Shown: positions 26,120-27,500 of the stretch, in pieces
Position numbering within the stretch: the first letter of the stretch is position 1
Layout of the letters: the number at the start of each line of letters is the position of its first letter
DNA from: Prorocentrum cordatum
Taxonomy: Eukaryota; Sar; Dinophyceae; Prorocentrales; Prorocentraceae
Assembly: GCA_963575745.1 (NCBI GenBank)
Contig: CAUYUJ010021072.1
Coordinates: 1-27,500 of the forward strand
Length of the DNA stretch: 27,500 nucleotides
Direction: 5' to 3'
Position numbers and translations under genes: made by a program
The notes under the pieces: model-generated
Databases searched by the model: none
Seen by the model: the letters and a program-made list of their open reading frames with translations, nothing else
What the model was told of the DNA's origin: nothing

Positions 26120-26780
26120 CGCGCGGCAGAACCGACCGAGGTGCTCTCCCACTGACCTCGGAGGCGACGGCCAGGAATGCTACGCTTCGCCACGCCCTCC
26201 TCCCATCCCTCGTGCTTCATAGTGATCTTGCATTGTGCTTAATGTTTGTGGCTGATGTCCGACAAACGCTGTCGATCGATGAGCCTCACTTGGCCACAAG
26301 GTCATAAGGTCCTTCCACTCCCCAGAGCGTCCTGGGGAGGTCCCCACGAGTCCCCAGAGGCCTCAGGCGGCCCTCCAAACAAAAAACGCAAAACACCCGA
26401 ATAGCAGCAAGGGTGAAGAGGCGGGTCGAGGAGCAGCAGGCATGCCAGTGAAATCATAAGGGCAGGGATCTGGTCCAGACATAGCCCATTCCAGGCGCGA
26501 GTCGCATTTACGAGTTTTGTAAGGGTATGTTTGTTTTGTTCGCAGTGCCCATTGGCCCTGACCTTCCATTGCTGGCCTTAGACCCCCCTGCCCAACGAAC
26601 GTCGGTCCTGGAAGCGCGCCCGCTATGGTTAGGCAATCAGAGGATCGGGCCCCGCTACCGGATTTTTGGTGAGGGGTGGGCAATGAGGATTGCGTTTGCA
26701 CAAGAGTGCGCAACTCGGACTGCGCGCGGGCGCGCTTCACTACAAGGCGCGTTGCATTTGAAAAGCTATAAGACCCGCGG
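26120..26780. other. Intergenic, no gene seen
   Basis: Mixed sequence between two purine-rich arrays. No repeat family or convincing coding exon is seen, apart from the possible exon-end noted in the findings at 26070-26110. Confidence 0.5.
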
Positions 26781-26784
26781 GAGC

Positions 26785-27195
26785 AAGAGGAGGCAGGAGA
26801 AAGAGGAATAGGAGGAGAAGGAAGGGGTCAGGGCGGATGAGGAGGAGGATGAGGAGGGTGAGGACGACAAGCTGATGGGGCGAATGCTGAGAGGGAAGGG
26901 TGGGTGGGTGGAGGGGGGAGGGGGACGAGGAGGACGTGGAGAAGGAAAAAGGGGGAGAGAAAATAGGGGAGTTAGGAGAGGGGTGGGGTTGGAGGATGGG
27001 GAGGGCCAAGGAGAGCAGAATTAAGAGGAGGAGCATAGGGGATGATAAGGAGGAAGGGCAGGATAAGAAGGAAGAGGAGGAGGAGGTCGAAGAGCGAACG
27101 AGGAAAGACATCCTCATCATCAGCACCGTCCTCCTCACCCTCCTCGAATTCTCCTCCTCCGAGGGAAGTCCCTCCTCCCCCCTCCTCTTCGTACT
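26785..27195 (+). repeat. GGA-rich array followed by TCC-rich tract
   Basis: Purine-rich GGA/GAG sequence (26785-27105) switches to TCC/CTC-rich sequence (27110-27195), as at 23125-23410 but in reversed order. The stop-free translation here is not credible as protein. Confidence 0.8.
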
Positions 27196-27500
27196 CCTAC
27201 CCATTTTAAAGGAAAACCCTCCGGCATCTAACGGACGCCAGGATGCGGAAGGACAATTAGGACCAGCAATAGGAGAAGCGAGCGGCAACCATCGGACACC
27301 GAAGGGAAATTTGCGACACCAATGAGACACCTTTAGGGTAACAGTCTACAGACTTTCCGAAATTCGCCAGGTCGTGCCTTTTCGCGCTCATGAGCAAAAA
27401 CGCAACAGCTCACCGAGAGAAGCAATTAAAGACCCCCCCCTGCGTTATCGTTACCACCGAAACGACAACAAATAACAATTATCCCGCCCCCGCGACCGAC
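27196..27500. other. Intergenic tail, no gene seen
   Basis: Two or three GGACACC/CGACACC motifs at 27293-27332 recall the minisatellite at 11090, but there is no array. Nothing else is recognisable to the end of the window. Confidence 0.5.

Noticed and set aside
26740-27330. Open frames on both strands over the GGA/TCC array
   Set aside because: Low-complexity translation. The hydrophobic patch near 27108-27170 comes from CTC/ATC-rich repeat.
1-27500. tRNA, rRNA or spliceosomal RNA genes
   Set aside because: Looked for cloverleaf-like arms with box A/B motifs and conserved rRNA cores; none seen.

Overview
The window is nuclear DNA from a dinoflagellate. The deciding evidence is a near-perfect dinoflagellate trans-spliced leader (DinoSL) at 19136-19157, at the 5' end of a sequence that also has an A-tail and target-site duplications: a retroposed, spliced-leader-bearing mRNA. 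Splice junctions of the GT/GC/GA...AG|G type, an introner-like intron, low gene density and large amounts of GC-rich satellite DNA fit the same origin. The species cannot be named from sequence alone; a GC-rich, large-genome core dinoflagellate is the best guess. There are no bacterial operons, rRNAs, tRNAs or CRISPR arrays.

Layout. 1-9590 is a GC-rich minisatellite (roughly 10-12 bp units around GGCCGTCTTGG), with two blocks in opposite orientation. It is interrupted by many copies of a short spacer and by six copies of a ~250 bp module whose inverted repeats could form three stem-loops. 9590-11070 is trinucleotide satellite, (GGA)n then (GAT)n. 11090-11740 is another minisatellite, followed by a featureless stretch and an AT-rich island.

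12690-17160 holds the one multi-exon gene I can support. Eight exons join in frame into a 255-residue protein with a mitochondrial-type N-terminus and one hydrophobic segment; the family is not recognised. Intron 3 has terminal inverted repeats and a 6 bp target-site duplication, so it looks like a transposon-born introner that uses its own duplication to make both splice sites.

17160-24200 is repeat-rich. It contains GCAATCC fold-back clusters and a tandem segmental duplication (copy A 18085-20934, copy B 20995-22896). The 1.45 kb retrocopy (19135-20586, open frame of 369 codons) interrupts copy A, and copy B preserves the empty site. Other foldbacks and a three-copy 23 bp inverted-repeat family follow.

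24200-27500 is mostly intergenic, with more minisatellite, a degenerate ~75 bp repeat also found just downstream of the gene, and purine-rich arrays. Most long open frames in the window are by-products of stop-free repeats.
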